64,000 nt of DNA from Erythrobacteraceae bacterium. GTDB lineage: Bacteria; Pseudomonadota; Alphaproteobacteria; Sphingomonadales; Sphingomonadaceae. The stretch covers positions 27,443 to 91,442 of the forward strand of contig CANJYE010000005.1 of assembly GCA_947479055.1 (NCBI GenBank), given 5' to 3'. Under the pieces are notes generated by a model. That model saw only the letters and a program-made list of their open reading frames with translations. It was not told the DNA's origin and searched no databases. How positions within the stretch are numbered: the first letter of the stretch is position 1; each line of letters begins with the position of its first letter. Shown in pieces: positions 17,276 through 28,196 of the stretch. The translations under genes and the position numbers were made by a program.

Positions 17276-18907
17276 TCAGACCAGGCGCGACTGCTGCACC
17301 GCTGCGGCGATGAAGCCCTTGAACAGCGGGTGCGGATCGAACGGCTTGCTTTTCAGCTCCGGGTGAAACTGCACGCCGACGAACCACGGATGGTCCGGCC
17401 GCTCGACAATCTCGGGCAGCAGGCCGTCGGGCGACATACCGGAAAAGGCCAGCCCGCCCTGCTCCAGCCGCTCGCGATAAGCGACGTTTACTTCGTAGCG
17501 GTGACGGTGACGCTCGGAAATATGGGTGGTGCCATAGATCGCGGCGACATGACTGTTACCGGCCAGCGTCGCGTCATAGGCGCCAAGCCGCATGGTCCCG
17601 CCCAGATCGGTGTTGGCATTGCGGATCTGCAAGCCTTCCGGGCTCATCCACTCGGTGATGATGCCAACCACCGGCTCGGGTGTTTCACCGAATTCGGTGG
17701 AGGAGGCAGCGGCGATTCCAGCGGTGTTGCGAGCCCCTTCGATGCAGGCCATCTGCATGCCGAGGCAGATGCCGAAAAACGGCACCTTGCGTTCGCGCGC
17801 AAAGCGGACCGAGGCGATCTTGCCTTCCGTCCCGCGCTCGCCAAAGCCGCCGGGGACAAGGATCGCGTTCATCGGTTCGAGCTGGGCGGCGATCTCGGCA
17901 TCGTCCTGCTCGAAGATTTCGGCGTCGATCCAGCGAATGTGGACCTTCACCCGGTTGGCCATGCCGCCGTGGATCAGCGCCTCATTCAGCGATTTATAGG
18001 CATCGGGCAGGCCGACATATTTGCCGACCACGCCGATCGTCACTTCGCCTTCGGGGTTCTGGTAGCGATCGACGATGTCTTCCCACCGGGCCAGTTCCGG
18101 CGCGGGCGAATCGAGCCGGAAATGGCGCAGCACTTCGGCGTCCAGACCTTCGGCATGATATTGCAGCGGCACCGAATAGATGCTGCTGGCATCCAGTGCG
18201 GGAATGACCGCTTCGGCCCGGACGTTGCAGAACAGCGCGATCTTGCGCCGCTCGACCTCGGGCAGCGGCTTTTCGCAGCGGCACAGCAGCAGGTCGGGCT
18301 GGACGCCCAGCGCTGTCAGTTCGCGCACGGAATGCTGGGTCGGCTTGGTCTTCAGCTCGCCCGCGGCGGCGATATAGGGCACCAGCGTGACATGGACCGA
18401 GCAGGTCTGTTCCCGCCCCAGTTCGTTGCGCAGCTGGCGGATCGCCTCGATGAACGGCAGGCTTTCGATATCGCCCACGGTGCCACCGATCTCGCACAGG
18501 ATGAAATCGAGATCGTCGGGATCGGCCAGCGCGAATTCCTTGATCGCGTCGGTGACATGCGGGATCACCTGCACTGTCGCACCCAGATAATCGCCGCGCC
18601 GTTCGCGTGTGATGATGTCGCGATAGATCCGGCCCGAGGTGACATTGTCCGACTGGCGCGCCGAAACGCCGGTGAAGCGCTCGTAATGGCCAAGGTCGAG
18701 ATCAGTCTCGGCCCCGTCGTCGGTCACATAGACTTCGCCGTGCTGATAGGGGCTCATCGTCCCCGGATCGACGTTCAGATAGGGATCAAACTTGCGAATG
18801 CGGACCTTGAATCCGCGCGCCTGCAGCAGAGCCGCGAGGCTTGCCGCCATGAGGCCTTTACCGAGCGAGGAGACCACGCCGCCGGTGATGAAAATGTACC
18901 GCGCCAT
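17276..18907 (-). CDS. pyrG: CTP synthase (glutamine-hydrolysing)
   Basis: The 543-residue product is of normal length. The N-terminal synthetase domain begins [17 protein letters not shown] (P-loop) and includes [19 protein letters not shown]. The C-terminal class I glutamine amidotransferase has the nucleophile in FFGICLGMQ and the His-Glu pair in [12 protein letters not shown]. It converts UTP to CTP with ATP and glutamine. It is the last gene of a tpiA-secG-pyrG run on the minus strand. Confidence 0.97.
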   Translation of the reverse strand: MARYIFITGGVVSSLGKGLMAASLAALLQARGFKVRIRKFDPYLNVDPGTMSPYQHGEVYVTDDGAETDLDLGHYERFTGVSARQSDNVTSGRIYRDIITRERRGDYLGATVQVIPHVTDAIKEFALADPDDLDFILCEIGGTVGDIESLPFIEAIRQLRNELGREQTCSVHVTLVPYIAAAGELKTKPTQHSVRELTALGVQPDLLLCRCEKPLPEVERRKIALFCNVRAEAVIPALDASSIYSVPLQYHAEGLDAEVLRHFRLDSPAPELARWEDIVDRYQNPEGEVTIGVVGKYVGLPDAYKSLNEALIHGGMANRVKVHIRWIDAEIFEQDDAEIAAQLEPMNAILVPGGFGERGTEGKIASVRFARERKVPFFGICLGMQMACIEGARNTAGIAAASSTEFGETPEPVVGIITEWMSPEGLQIRNANTDLGGTMRLGAYDATLAGNSHVAAIYGTTHISERHRHRYEVNVAYRERLEQGGLAFSGMSPDGLLPEIVERPDHPWFVGVQFHPELKSKPFDPHPLFKGFIAAAVQQSRLV

Positions 18908-19017
18908 GGGAGTCGGGCCTTACGGGCAAGGTTGGATTCGAGGCAAGCGCCAACGCGCCGCCATCGCGAAATATGCACAGTTGCGAAACGAAAGGTTCCG
19001 CCGCCGGTCCTTGCTGC

Positions 19018-19407
19018 TTAGCGGGCCGCGCCCTTGAGCGGGTCTTCTGCCGGTGCCGGAGCGGCCGGGGCTGCGGGCGCTGCCGGAGCAGCACCGGTCG
19101 CGGTGGCCGGAGCCAGCGGATCAGGCTGGGCCGGTGTCACGCTGCGATCGAGCGAGGTGTCGATTTCCCGCCCGGCCGTGGTGCTCACTGCCAGTGTCGC
19201 CAGGGCAATGCTCAGCGCCACGAACAGGCCAGCGAGAATCGCCGTCGCGCGGGTCATGAAATCGGCTGCGCCGCGTGCCGACATCAGGCCGGTCGGACTG
19301 CCGCCCATGCCCAGCCCGCCGCCTTCGGAGCGCTGCATCAGGATCACGCCCACCAGTGCGGCGGCGACAATCGCCTGAACGACGGTGAGGAAGAGAAAAA
19401 GCGACAT
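19018..19407 (-). CDS. secG: Preprotein translocase subunit SecG
   Basis: The 129-residue product has two membrane helices (residues ~3-22 and ~55-75) around the family's RSEGGGLGMGG loop. It is the small SecYEG subunit that assists SecA-driven export. The C-terminal ~45 residues are an Ala/Pro-rich tail of the kind common in alphaproteobacterial SecG. Its place between tpiA and pyrG is the conserved order and supports the call. Confidence 0.92.
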   Translation of the reverse strand: MSLFLFLTVVQAIVAAALVGVILMQRSEGGGLGMGGSPTGLMSARGAADFMTRATAILAGLFVALSIALATLAVSTTAGREIDTSLDRSVTPAQPDPLAPATATGAAPAAPAAPAAPAPAEDPLKGAAR

Positions 19408-19483
19408 GCCGGATCGGCCCTATGCTGAGATACTGGTTATGCGCGCAGCCTTAGCGCCGCGCCACGCTGATCGCAAGCCGCGC

Positions 19484-20242
19484 TCAGGTGCTCGCGGCCT
19501 CTGCCGCCGCGACGACTATGCCAAGGAAGCTTTCCGCCGTCAGGCTGGCCCCGCCCACCAGCGCCCCGCCGACATCCTTTACCGAGAGAATCTCTGCCGC
19601 ATTGTCGGGCTTGACCGAACCGCCATAGAGGATCCGTACCCCAGCCCCGGCTTCGCCATACAGCGCCACCAGCTTGTCGCGGATCGAGCGGTGCATCGCG
19701 GCGATATCGTCGATCGAGGGGACCCGGCCGGTGCCGATTGCCCAGACCGGCTCGTAAGCCACGGTAATCCGTTCGGCCACGCCCTCACCGGCGGGGAGCG
19801 AACCTTCCATCTGCGCACCAACCACCGCTTCAGCCTGTCCGGCATCGCGTTCAGCGCCGGTCTCGCCGACGCAGACGATCACAGTCAGCCCCGCCGCGAT
19901 GGCGGCAGCGGCCTTGGCGCGGACATCGGTATTGCTTTCGCCATGGTCCTGGCGCCGTTCGCTGTGGCCGACGATGACGAAATCGGCGCCCGCGTCCCGG
20001 ATCATCGCTGCCGAAATATCGCCGGTATGCGGGCCGCCTTCGGCCGCATGACAATCCTGCGCGCCGATGCCGATCAGCCCCGCTTCGCGGCGGGCCGCGT
20101 GAATCAGCGTGGTAGGCGGCGCGATCGCGACTTCGGCCTTGAGCAGCCGTTCCGCGCCACGGTCAATCGCCCGCGCTTCGGTCAGCATCGCGCGGGTGCC
20201 ATGCATTTTCCAATTGCCGACAATATAGGGCCGCTGGGACAT
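19484..20242 (-). CDS. tpiA: Triosephosphate isomerase
   Basis: The 252-residue product begins MSQRPYIVGNWKMHG, with the catalytic Lys at position 12. The catalytic His is in VGHSERR, the catalytic Glu in AYEPVWAIGTG, and the phosphate loop is YGGSV. It interconverts DHAP and glyceraldehyde-3-phosphate. The frame is open further upstream, but the ATG at 20242 gives the correct family N-terminus. It is divergent from ppiD across a 191-base promoter region (20243-20433) in which I see no other gene. Confidence 0.96.
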   Translation of the reverse strand: MSQRPYIVGNWKMHGTRAMLTEARAIDRGAERLLKAEVAIAPPTTLIHAARREAGLIGIGAQDCHAAEGGPHTGDISAAMIRDAGADFVIVGHSERRQDHGESNTDVRAKAAAAIAAGLTVIVCVGETGAERDAGQAEAVVGAQMEGSLPAGEGVAERITVAYEPVWAIGTGRVPSIDDIAAMHRSIRDKLVALYGEAGAGVRILYGGSVKPDNAAEILSVKDVGGALVGGASLTAESFLGIVVAAAEAAST

Positions 20243-20433
20243 GCGAACTTTCTTTGCTCCTGGAATTGGCTGCCAACTTGCTGGCGTTCGAGGCCCGCTA
20301 GACCGGGCGGCGCGGCTTGTCAAAGTGGAGCGGGCACCATGCGCGGTTGCGGCGAGCGCACACCGGGGATAAAGCGCGGGTTTCCCGCACCGGCCCTTGC
20401 CGGTCCTGCCCCATCCAGCCAGACGGCCCGTCC

Positions 20434-22368
20434 ATGCTCGAATTCTTCCGTAAAGCGCTCAAATCCAAGATCGGCATCGCCGTAACCCTGGGATTCCTCA
20501 TCCTCATCGCACTGGCCTTCGCCAGCGCCGATGTCGCGGGAACCGGCAAGTTCGGCGGGATTGCGGGAGGTGACCGGGTGGCGATGGTCGGCAGCGACCG
20601 GATTGGCACTGCCGATCTTGGCCGCTCCGCCAACACCGCGCTGCGCCAACTCAAGGAGCAGCAGCCGACAGTGACGATGCAGTCATTCCTGGCCGAAGGC
20701 GGGCTCGATCGCACGCTCGACCAGATGATCGACCGCTTTGCCATCGCCGCATTCGGCCGGAAATCGGGTCTGCGCGCTGGGGATCGCCTGATTGACAGCG
20801 AAATTGCCCAGATTTCAGCCTTTCGCGGTGCTGACGGGAAATTCAGCGATGCGCTGTTCCGCCAGCTGATCCAGCAGCAGGGGTTGAGCGAAAAGCAGGT
20901 GCGCGAGGACCTCGGCCTCAACCTGCTGGCCCGGCAGGTGCTGCTGCCGGTGACTTTCGGCGCGAATGTGCCCGATGAACTGGCCATGCGTTACGGCGCG
21001 CTGCAACGCGAGGCCCGCAAGGGCGCGCTGGCGGTGCTGCCGAGCGAGGCCTACGCCCCCGCCGCTGCCGCCACCGATGCGCAGGTTTCGGCCTATTACG
21101 CGGCCCATCGCAACGACTATATCCGCCCGGAACGCCGCGCTATCCGCTACGCCACTTTCGGCCAGGAAGCGCTGCACGACCTGCCGGCGCCGAGCGAGGC
21201 CGAGATCGCCGCCCGCTACAAGCGCGATGGGGCGCGCTATGCCGCCAGCGAATCCCGCAGTTTCCAGCAGCTTGTCGTCCCGACTGCTGCCGCCGCCAAT
21301 GCGATCCTGGCCGAAGTCAGCGCCGGCAAGTCGCTCCAGGCCGCCGCCTCCGCCAAGGGGCTGGCCACTGCCTCGATTGCCGCCACCAGCAAGGCCGACC
21401 TCGCCGATAACAGCTCCGCCGCCGTTGCCGATGCTGCCTTTGCCGCTGCACCCGGCAAGGTTTCCGCGCCCGCGCGCGGCAGCCTTGGCTGGTATCTGAT
21501 GCAGGTCGGAACCGTCACAGCCAAGCCCGGCCGCAGCCTGGCCGATGCGCGCGGCGAAATCACCACCGCGCTCAAGGCCGAGAAGCTGCGGGTCGCGGTT
21601 GCCGATCTCGGCACAAGGATCGAGGACCAGATCGATGATGGCGCCAGCCTGGAAGAAATCGCCAAGGGCCTCGGCCTGACGATTGAGACCAGCAAATCGC
21701 TCACAGCCGACGGCAAGGTCTATGGCAGCGCCAGCGAAACCGCCCCGCCGGTGCTGGCCCGCGTCCTTTCCACTGCATTCGCGATGGAGGAAGGCGAACC
21801 GCAACTGGCCGAGATCGATCCCGGCAAGCAGTTCCTCGTCTACGGCGTTTCGGAAATCAACGCCTCCGCCCCGGCCCCGCTCAAGGACGTCCGCGCCGAC
21901 GTGGCCCAGGCCTGGCGCCTGACCGAAGGGGCGAAGGCCGCCAAGGCCGCGACCGACCGGGTCATGGTAAAGATGCGCAAGGGGATGGATCTCGCCGCCG
22001 CGCTGGCTGAGGAGAAGAAGCTCCTGCCTCCGCCCGACCGGCTCGACCTCACGCGCGAAAAGCTCGCCGCGATGGGCGAACGCGTGCCCGCGCCACTGGC
22101 GCTGTTCTTCAGCATGGCCAAGGGCACAGTGAAGCAGCTGGAAGCCCCGCGCCATGCCGGCTGGTTCATTGTCCGGCTGGACGCAATCACCCCCGGTGCG
22201 GTGATGAAGAACGATCCGCTGCTCGCCAGCGCCCGGGCCGAACTGGGCAAAGCCACCGCTGGCGAATATGAAGCGCAATTCGTCGCCGCCGCGCGCGCCG
22301 ATGTCGGAGTGGAACGCAACAAATCCGCAATTGCCGCCGTCCGCCGCCAGTTGGGCGGCGAGAACTGA
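20434..22368 (+). CDS. ppiD: Peptidyl-prolyl isomerase / periplasmic folding chaperone PpiD-like
   Basis: The 644-residue product has an N-terminal membrane anchor (IAVTLGFLILIALAFASADV), a SurA-type chaperone domain and a divergent parvulin region around residues 245-350. This is the layout of PpiD, which sits at the SecYEG exit and helps outer-membrane proteins fold. The parvulin core is poorly conserved and may be inactive. The ATG at 20434 directly precedes the anchor. trpE starts eight bases after the stop, an arrangement known in sphingomonads and rhizobia. Confidence 0.87.
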   Translation: MLEFFRKALKSKIGIAVTLGFLILIALAFASADVAGTGKFGGIAGGDRVAMVGSDRIGTADLGRSANTALRQLKEQQPTVTMQSFLAEGGLDRTLDQMIDRFAIAAFGRKSGLRAGDRLIDSEIAQISAFRGADGKFSDALFRQLIQQQGLSEKQVREDLGLNLLARQVLLPVTFGANVPDELAMRYGALQREARKGALAVLPSEAYAPAAAATDAQVSAYYAAHRNDYIRPERRAIRYATFGQEALHDLPAPSEAEIAARYKRDGARYAASESRSFQQLVVPTAAAANAILAEVSAGKSLQAAASAKGLATASIAATSKADLADNSSAAVADAAFAAAPGKVSAPARGSLGWYLMQVGTVTAKPGRSLADARGEITTALKAEKLRVAVADLGTRIEDQIDDGASLEEIAKGLGLTIETSKSLTADGKVYGSASETAPPVLARVLSTAFAMEEGEPQLAEIDPGKQFLVYGVSEINASAPAPLKDVRADVAQAWRLTEGAKAAKAATDRVMVKMRKGMDLAAALAEEKKLLPPPDRLDLTREKLAAMGERVPAPLALFFSMAKGTVKQLEAPRHAGWFIVRLDAITPGAVMKNDPLLASARAELGKATAGEYEAQFVAAARADVGVERNKSAIAAVRRQLGGEN

Positions 22369-22376
22369 GGCCCGGC

Positions 22377-23909
22377 TTGTCCAGTTCCCTGCCCGAGAAC
22401 GCCGCCGCTGCCCGCGATGCCCTAGCTGCCGGTCGCCCCGCGCTGGTGTGGCAGCGAATCGTCGCCGATACCGAAACGCCGGTTGGCGCCGCGCTCAAGC
22501 TGATCGAGCCGGAGCGGGGCGATTTCCTGCTCGAATCGGTCGAAGGCGGCGAAACGCGCGGGCGCTACAGCCTGCTCGGACTCGACCCGGACCTGGTTTT
22601 CCGCGCCACCGCGACCCATTGCGAGGTCAATCGCCGCTGGCAGCACGATCGCGCCGCATTCGAGCCGCTGGCACGCGACAGCCTGACCGAACTGCGCGCG
22701 CTGGCCGCAAGCTGCCTGATCACGGATATTCCAGCGGAACTGCCCCCGGCCCTCGCCTGCCTGGTCGGATATTTCGGCTATGAAACCATCGGCCTGGTCG
22801 AAAAGCTCCCGCGCGCGCCGCAAAGCGCGCTGGAACTGCCCGACATGCTGTTCGTTCGCCCGACTTTGGTGCTGGTGTTCGACCGGCTGAAGGACCAGCT
22901 GTTCTGCATCGCTCCGCTGTGGGCCGATGGCAGCGATCCCGCCACCCAGATCGCCCGCGCAGGCGAGCGGATCGAGGAAGCCCTGCGCCGCCTCACCGCC
23001 GCCGTGCCCGCTGCGGTGCGCGCCACGGACCTGCCCGAAATGGTGCTCAGCCCGGTGATGCCCGCCGCCGATTACAAGGCGATGGTGCTGAAGGCGAAGG
23101 ATTATATCGAGGCCGGGGACATCTTCCAGGTGGTGCTGGCGCAGCGCTTCACCTGCCCCTTCCCGCTGCCGCCGGTCCAGCTCTACCGCGCGCTGCGGCG
23201 GGTCAATCCCTCGCCTTTCCTCTATTTCCTCGATCTGCCCGGCTTCGCGGTGATCGGCTCCAGCCCGGAAATCCTCGTCCGCGTCCGCCCTGATACGAAT
23301 GGAGAAGCCGAAGTGACGATCCGCCCGATCGCCGGCACGCGTCCTCGCGGGAGCACGCCGGAAGAGGACAAGGCCAACGAGATCGCGCTGCTGGCCGACC
23401 CGAAGGAACGGGCCGAACACCTGATGCTGCTCGACCTCGGCCGCAACGATGTCGGCCGGGTTGCCGCCCGCAATTCGGTGAGAGTGACCGACAGCTACAC
23501 GATCGAACGCTACAGCCATGTGATGCACATCGTCAGCAACGTGGTGGGCCATCTCGACCCTTCGCATGATGCCCTCGACGCGCTGTTTGCCGGTTTTCCG
23601 GCCGGCACCGTCAGCGGCGCACCCAAGATCCGCGCCTGCCAGATCATCGCCGGGCTGGAGCCGGAAACGCGCGGCGCCTATGCCGGCGGCGTCGGCTATT
23701 TCGCGCCCGACGGCTCGGTCGATAGCTGCATCGTGCTGCGCACCGCCGTGGTCAAGGACGGGGTGATGAATGTCCAGGCCGGGGCTGGCATTGTCGCCGA
23801 CTCGGTCCCCGAATACGAACAGCGTGAATGCGAAGCCAAGGCGGGCGCGCTGATCGCCGCCGCGCGAGAGGCTGCAAGGGTGGCGCAGGAACCGGGCTTC
23901 GGGCAATGA
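22377..23909 (+). CDS. trpE: Anthranilate synthase component I
   Basis: The 510-residue product has the N-terminal domain with ESVEGGETRGRYSLLG (tryptophan-feedback region, including an LLES-like motif) and the chorismate-binding core with RPIAGTRPRG, DLGRNDVGRV and GAPKIRACQII. With TrpG it converts chorismate to anthranilate. No ATG occurs near the start. A TTG at 22377 lies six bases after TGAGG and gives the family N-terminus. It begins the trpEGDC run. Confidence 0.95.
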   Translation: MSSSLPENAAAARDALAAGRPALVWQRIVADTETPVGAALKLIEPERGDFLLESVEGGETRGRYSLLGLDPDLVFRATATHCEVNRRWQHDRAAFEPLARDSLTELRALAASCLITDIPAELPPALACLVGYFGYETIGLVEKLPRAPQSALELPDMLFVRPTLVLVFDRLKDQLFCIAPLWADGSDPATQIARAGERIEEALRRLTAAVPAAVRATDLPEMVLSPVMPAADYKAMVLKAKDYIEAGDIFQVVLAQRFTCPFPLPPVQLYRALRRVNPSPFLYFLDLPGFAVIGSSPEILVRVRPDTNGEAEVTIRPIAGTRPRGSTPEEDKANEIALLADPKERAEHLMLLDLGRNDVGRVAARNSVRVTDSYTIERYSHVMHIVSNVVGHLDPSHDALDALFAGFPAGTVSGAPKIRACQIIAGLEPETRGAYAGGVGYFAPDGSVDSCIVLRTAVVKDGVMNVQAGAGIVADSVPEYEQRECEAKAGALIAAAREAARVAQEPGFGQ

Positions 23910-23919
23910 GGCTGGTGCA

Positions 23920-24504
23920 ATGATCCTCGTCATCGACAATTACGACAGCTTCACTTTCAACCTGGTCCATTATCTGATGGAGCTGGGCGCGAAGGTTGAG
24001 GTCGTGCGCAACGATGCGCTCAGCGCGGCGCAGGCCGTGGCGAGCGGGGCCAGCGGGTTCCTGATTTCACCCGGCCCCTGCACCCCGACCGAGGCCGGGA
24101 TCAGCCTCGATCTGGTCGGGGCCTGCGCCGATGCGCAGCTGCCCCTGCTCGGCGTGTGCCTTGGCCACCAGTCGATCGGCCAGTATTTCGGCGGCAGCGT
24201 GGTGCGAGGCGGGATGATGCATGGCAAGACCTCGCCGGTCAGCCACGATGGCACCGGCGTGTTCAAGGGCTTGCCCTCGCCGTTCCGGGCCACCCGCTAT
24301 CACAGTCTCGTGGTTGAGAATATTCCTGAAGAACTGCTGGTAAATGCCACTTCGGATGATACTTTCGTGATGGGCTTCCGCCACGCCAGCCTGCCCATCC
24401 ACGGCGTCCAGTTCCATCCCGAGAGCATCGCTACCGAGCATGGCCATGATCTGCTCGCCAATTTCCTCGCGATCTGCGGGATGGACGCCCGGCGGGACGC
24501 ATGA
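23920..24504 (+). CDS. trpG: Anthranilate synthase component II (glutamine amidotransferase)
   Basis: The 194-residue product has the class I amidotransferase triad at C80 (LGVCLGHQ), H166 and E168 (FHPESI), and begins ILVIDNYDSFTFNLVHYL. It supplies ammonia to TrpE and may also serve aminodeoxychorismate synthase, as PabA does in some bacteria. The stop overlaps the trpD start by four bases (ATGA). Confidence 0.95.
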   Translation: MILVIDNYDSFTFNLVHYLMELGAKVEVVRNDALSAAQAVASGASGFLISPGPCTPTEAGISLDLVGACADAQLPLLGVCLGHQSIGQYFGGSVVRGGMMHGKTSPVSHDGTGVFKGLPSPFRATRYHSLVVENIPEELLVNATSDDTFVMGFRHASLPIHGVQFHPESIATEHGHDLLANFLAICGMDARRDA

Positions 24505-25466
24505 GCCTGACTTTGGCCCAGGCCGAGGCGTTGTTCGGGCGGATGCTCGATGGCGGGATGAGCGAGGCGGAGATCGCCGAATTGCTCGTCACTCTCGCCG
24601 AGCGCGGTGAAGGTGCGGAAGAAGTGGCCGGTGCGGCGCTGGCGATGCGCGCGCGGATGAAGCGGATTGCCGCCCCCGAAAACGCCATCGACGTCTGCGG
24701 CACCGGCGGCGACGGGCAGCACAGCCTCAACATCTCCACCGCCGTGGCGCTGGTCGTCGCGGCATGCGGCGTGCCGGTGGCCAAGCACGGCAACCGCGCC
24801 GCTTCGAGCAAGGCGGGTGCGGCCGACACGCTGGAAGCGCTCGGCCTCGACCTCGCCCGCGCCGGGGAAATGGCCGAACAGACGCTGGGCGATCTCGGCA
24901 TCGCCTTCCTGTTCGCGCAGGCCCACCACCCGGCCCTCGCCCGGATCGCGCCGATCCGCAAATGCCTGGGCCGCCGGACGATTTTCAACCTGCTCGGGCC
25001 GCTGGCCAACCCGGCCGGGGTGCGCCGCCAGCTGATCGGCCTTGCCCATCCCGCGCTGATCGCAGTCTATCGCGATGCGATGGCCTTGCTTGGCACCGAG
25101 CGGGCGATGATCGTGTCGGGCGAGGAAGGGCTGGACGAGCTGTCGATCGCCGGGCCGAGCCGGATCGCCACGATCGGGATCGGGCGGATTACCCATGAAG
25201 TGGTGCCCGCCGCCGCCTCGCTGCCATCCCACCCGCTGGACGCGCTGCGCGGTGGTGATGCCGCTTTCAATGCCGCCGCGCTGCGCCGCCTGCTGGATGG
25301 CGAGCCAGGGGCCTACCGCGACGCAGTGCTGCTCAACGCCGCCGGGGCGCTGATCGTTGCCGGAGAAGCCGCCAACTGGCAGGAGGGCGCCGAGGAGGCC
25401 GCCGAGGCCATCGACAAGGGGCTGGCCAAGGCGCTGCTGGATTGCTGGATCGAGACTTGCAAATAA
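24501..25466 (+). CDS. trpD: Anthranilate phosphoribosyltransferase
   Basis: The 321-residue product has the PRPP-binding [15 protein letters not shown] loop and [21 protein letters not shown], both diagnostic for TrpD. It joins anthranilate to PRPP. The start is fixed by overlap with trpG, and the stop shares one base with the trpC ATG (TAATG). Confidence 0.95.
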   Translation: MSLTLAQAEALFGRMLDGGMSEAEIAELLVTLAERGEGAEEVAGAALAMRARMKRIAAPENAIDVCGTGGDGQHSLNISTAVALVVAACGVPVAKHGNRAASSKAGAADTLEALGLDLARAGEMAEQTLGDLGIAFLFAQAHHPALARIAPIRKCLGRRTIFNLLGPLANPAGVRRQLIGLAHPALIAVYRDAMALLGTERAMIVSGEEGLDELSIAGPSRIATIGIGRITHEVVPAAASLPSHPLDALRGGDAAFNAAALRRLLDGEPGAYRDAVLLNAAGALIVAGEAANWQEGAEEAAEAIDKGLAKALLDCWIETCK

Positions 25467-26251
25467 TGGATAAATTACAGGAAATCTGCGCCACCAAGCG
25501 CGAGGAAGTGGCCGCCCGCAAAGCGCTGGCATCGCTGGCTGAACTCGATGCGCGCGCGGCCGCGCAGTCCGCCCCGCGAGGGTTTGAGCGGGCCTTGCGC
25601 CAGCGGGCCGCCAGCGGCTTCGCCCTGATTGCCGAAATCAAGAAGGCCAGCCCGTCCAAGGGACTGATCCGGCCCGATTTCCACCCGGCCAGCCACGCCC
25701 GCGCCTATGAGCTGGGCGGCGCGGCCTGCTTGTCGGTGCTGACCGACGCGCCCTATTTCCAGGGGCACGAGAATTTCCTGATCGAAGCCCGGGCCGCCTG
25801 CGCGTTGCCGGTGCTGCGCAAGGATTTCATGGTCGATTCCTGGCAAGTGGCCGAAGCGCGCGCGATCGGGGCCGATGCGATCCTGATCATCGTCGCCGCG
25901 CTGGACGATGGGCAGATGGCCGAAATCGAAAGCGCCGCAATCGAACGCGGGATGGATGTGCTGGTCGAAATTCACAACGAGCAGGAGATGGCCCGCGCCG
26001 CACTGCTCCGCTCGCGCCTGATCGGGGTCAACAACCGCGATCTCAAGCGTTTCGTCACGGATCTGGCCGTTACGGAACGGCTTGCCCCGCTCGCCCCCGC
26101 TGGCACGCTGCTGGTCGGCGAAAGCGGGATCAACAGCCATGCCGACCTGCTGCGGCTGGAAAAATCGGGCGTGCGGACCTTCCTGGTGGGTGAAAGCCTG
26201 ATGCGGCAGGATGATGTGGAGCAGGCAACGCGCGAACTACTGGGCCGGTGA
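25466..26251 (+). CDS. trpC: Indole-3-glycerol phosphate synthase
   Basis: The 261-residue product has the TIM-barrel motifs [10 protein letters not shown] (substrate Lys), [15 protein letters not shown] and [10 protein letters not shown]. It closes the indole ring in tryptophan synthesis. The ATG at 25466 overlaps the trpD stop. An in-frame ATG 24 bases upstream lies inside trpD and is less likely. trpF, trpB and trpA are not in this window. Confidence 0.95.
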   Translation: MDKLQEICATKREEVAARKALASLAELDARAAAQSAPRGFERALRQRAASGFALIAEIKKASPSKGLIRPDFHPASHARAYELGGAACLSVLTDAPYFQGHENFLIEARAACALPVLRKDFMVDSWQVAEARAIGADAILIIVAALDDGQMAEIESAAIERGMDVLVEIHNEQEMARAALLRSRLIGVNNRDLKRFVTDLAVTERLAPLAPAGTLLVGESGINSHADLLRLEKSGVRTFLVGESLMRQDDVEQATRELLGR

Positions 26252-26297
26252 GCCATGCCCCCTGTCCTACACGCCCGCGCTCTGGCATGAAGGCCGC

Positions 26298-26416
26298 ATG
26301 ATCGCGCTTCGCACCCTGCCTGCCACCCCTTCGTTCGAGCCGCTCAGGCCGGGGCGGAATTTCTTTCCCTGGACTGTGTCAACTGTGTCAACCTTGGCAG
26401 CAGGAGCGGCTTTGGG

Positions 26417-26420
<4 letters not shown>
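26298..26420 (+). CDS. Candidate small ORF coupled to moaC
   Basis: A 40-codon frame starts at the ATG at 26298, five bases after AAGG, and ends in a TGA that overlaps the moaC ATG (ATGA at 26417-26420). The peptide reads [20 protein letters not shown] and then a W-T-V-S-T-V-S-T segment. The last part is encoded by a tandem repeat of ACTGTGTCA (26373-26390). It could be a leader that couples translation to moaC or simply a chance frame. I recognise no family. Confidence 0.3.
26373..26390. repeat. Tandem 9-bp repeat ACTGTGTCA x2
   Basis: Two perfect, adjacent copies of ACTGTGTCA lie 27 bases before moaC. On the minus strand they give two TTGACA hexamers nine bases apart. No promoter function is evident, because the flanking genes all read the other way. 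Confidence 0.6.
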
Positions 26421-26896
<476 letters not shown>

Positions 26897-26900
26897 CCCG

Positions 26901-28100
26901 GTGAAGCCGCCGATCCCGCTGGCCGAAGCCCAGGCGCAGCTGCTCGCGCTGGCCTTGCCACTGGCGATTGAAGAAGTGGCGGTAATCGACGCGCTCGGCC
27001 GCTACCTCGCCGAACCGCTCGTTGCCGCCCGCACCCAGCCCGCCGCCGCGCTTTCCGCGATGGATGGCTATGCCCTCGCCGGGCCGGACCTTGCCGGGCC
27101 GTGGCGCGTGATCGGCGAAAGCGCGGCCGGCCATCCCTTCGCCGGATCGGTCGGCGCAGGCGAAGCGGTTCGCATCTCAACCGGCGCGCTGATGCCCGCC
27201 GGTACCGACACGGTGCTGCTACAGGAAGATGCCGCGCGCGACCGCGACAGGTTGACGCTCACCGGGGAGCCACTCCGCTCCGGTCGCCATGTCCGGCATG
27301 CCGGTTTCGACTTCCGCCAGGGCGCGATGCTGCTGGAAGCTGGAACGCGGGTCACGCCCGCTGTCGTGGCGCTGGCCTTCGCTTCGGGCCATGCACGAAT
27401 CAGCGTCCGTCGCAAAGTTCGCCTCGCCATCCTCGACAGTGGCGACGAGCTGGCGAGCGATCCCTCACGCTGCGCGCCACACCAGATCCCGGCCAGCAAT
27501 GGCGTCATGCTGGCAGCCATGGCCGCGGGTATCCCCTGCTCAATCGACAGGATCGGGCCGGTGGCAGACGATCACGCCGCACTGGCCGCCGCACTAGCCG
27601 CAGCCGAGGGGGCGGACATCATTGTCACCAGCGGCGGGGCGTCGGTTGGCGACCATGACCTCATTCGCCCCGCTCTTGAGCAATGGGGCGCGGAAATTGC
27701 CTTCTGGCGAGTGGCATTGAAGCCGGGCAAGCCGCTCCTCGTCGCCCGGCGCGGCGGCCAGCTGATTCTCGGCCTGCCGGGCAATCCGGTCTCCAGCTAT
27801 GTCACCGCCTTCCTGTTCATGCTGCCGCTGATGCGCGCGCTGGCGGGTGCCGGGCAGCCCCTGCCTCGCGAGATGATTGCGCCGCTCGCCACTGCCCTGC
27901 CGCCGGTCGGCAAGCGGCTTGAGCTGCTCCGCGCGCGCTGGGATGGCGCAAGCATCGCCCCGATCGACGAACAGGACAGCAGTGCCCTGCGTGCGCTGTC
28001 GGCCAGCGATGCGCTGATCATCCGCCCGATCGATGGCGCCGCGATCGAAGCGGGAACAGCTGTTCCGTTCTATTGTCTCGAAAATGGCGGAATCGCTTGA
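26901..28100 (+). CDS. moeA: Molybdopterin molybdenumtransferase MoeA
   Basis: The 399-residue product has the MoeA pattern: LSAMDGYALAG, the GEAVRISTGALMPAGTDTV segment, the SGGASVGDHDLI loop and KPGKPLLVARRGGQ leading to GLPGNPVSSYV. It inserts molybdate into adenylated molybdopterin. The start is a GTG at 26901. It precedes lexA, from which it is separated by 96 bases that contain the SOS box. Confidence 0.95.
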   Translation: MKPPIPLAEAQAQLLALALPLAIEEVAVIDALGRYLAEPLVAARTQPAAALSAMDGYALAGPDLAGPWRVIGESAAGHPFAGSVGAGEAVRISTGALMPAGTDTVLLQEDAARDRDRLTLTGEPLRSGRHVRHAGFDFRQGAMLLEAGTRVTPAVVALAFASGHARISVRRKVRLAILDSGDELASDPSRCAPHQIPASNGVMLAAMAAGIPCSIDRIGPVADDHAALAAALAAAEGADIIVTSGGASVGDHDLIRPALEQWGAEIAFWRVALKPGKPLLVARRGGQLILGLPGNPVSSYVTAFLFMLPLMRALAGAGQPLPREMIAPLATALPPVGKRLELLRARWDGASIAPIDEQDSSALRALSASDALIIRPIDGAAIEAGTAVPFYCLENGGIA

Positions 28101-28124
28101 CTTGGCTAATATGGTTTCCTAATT

Positions 28125-28139
28125 GTTCCTCATTCGTTC
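28125..28139 (+). promoter_or_regulatory. SOS (LexA) box upstream of lexA
   Basis: GTTC-CTCATTC-GTTC is an exact match to the alphaproteobacterial LexA operator GTTC-N7-GTTC. It lies 57 bases before the lexA ATG, which predicts autoregulation of lexA. Confidence 0.85.
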
Positions 28140-28196
28140 GCGCGGTGATTCATCGGGGGAGCGAAACCCGTGGACCAATCGAAGGAGGGCGCGTCG

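Noticed and set aside
26373..26390. Two TTGACA hexamers on the minus strand as promoters
   Set aside because: All flanking genes read on the plus strand, no -10 box is clear and the hexamers are explained by a 9-bp duplication.
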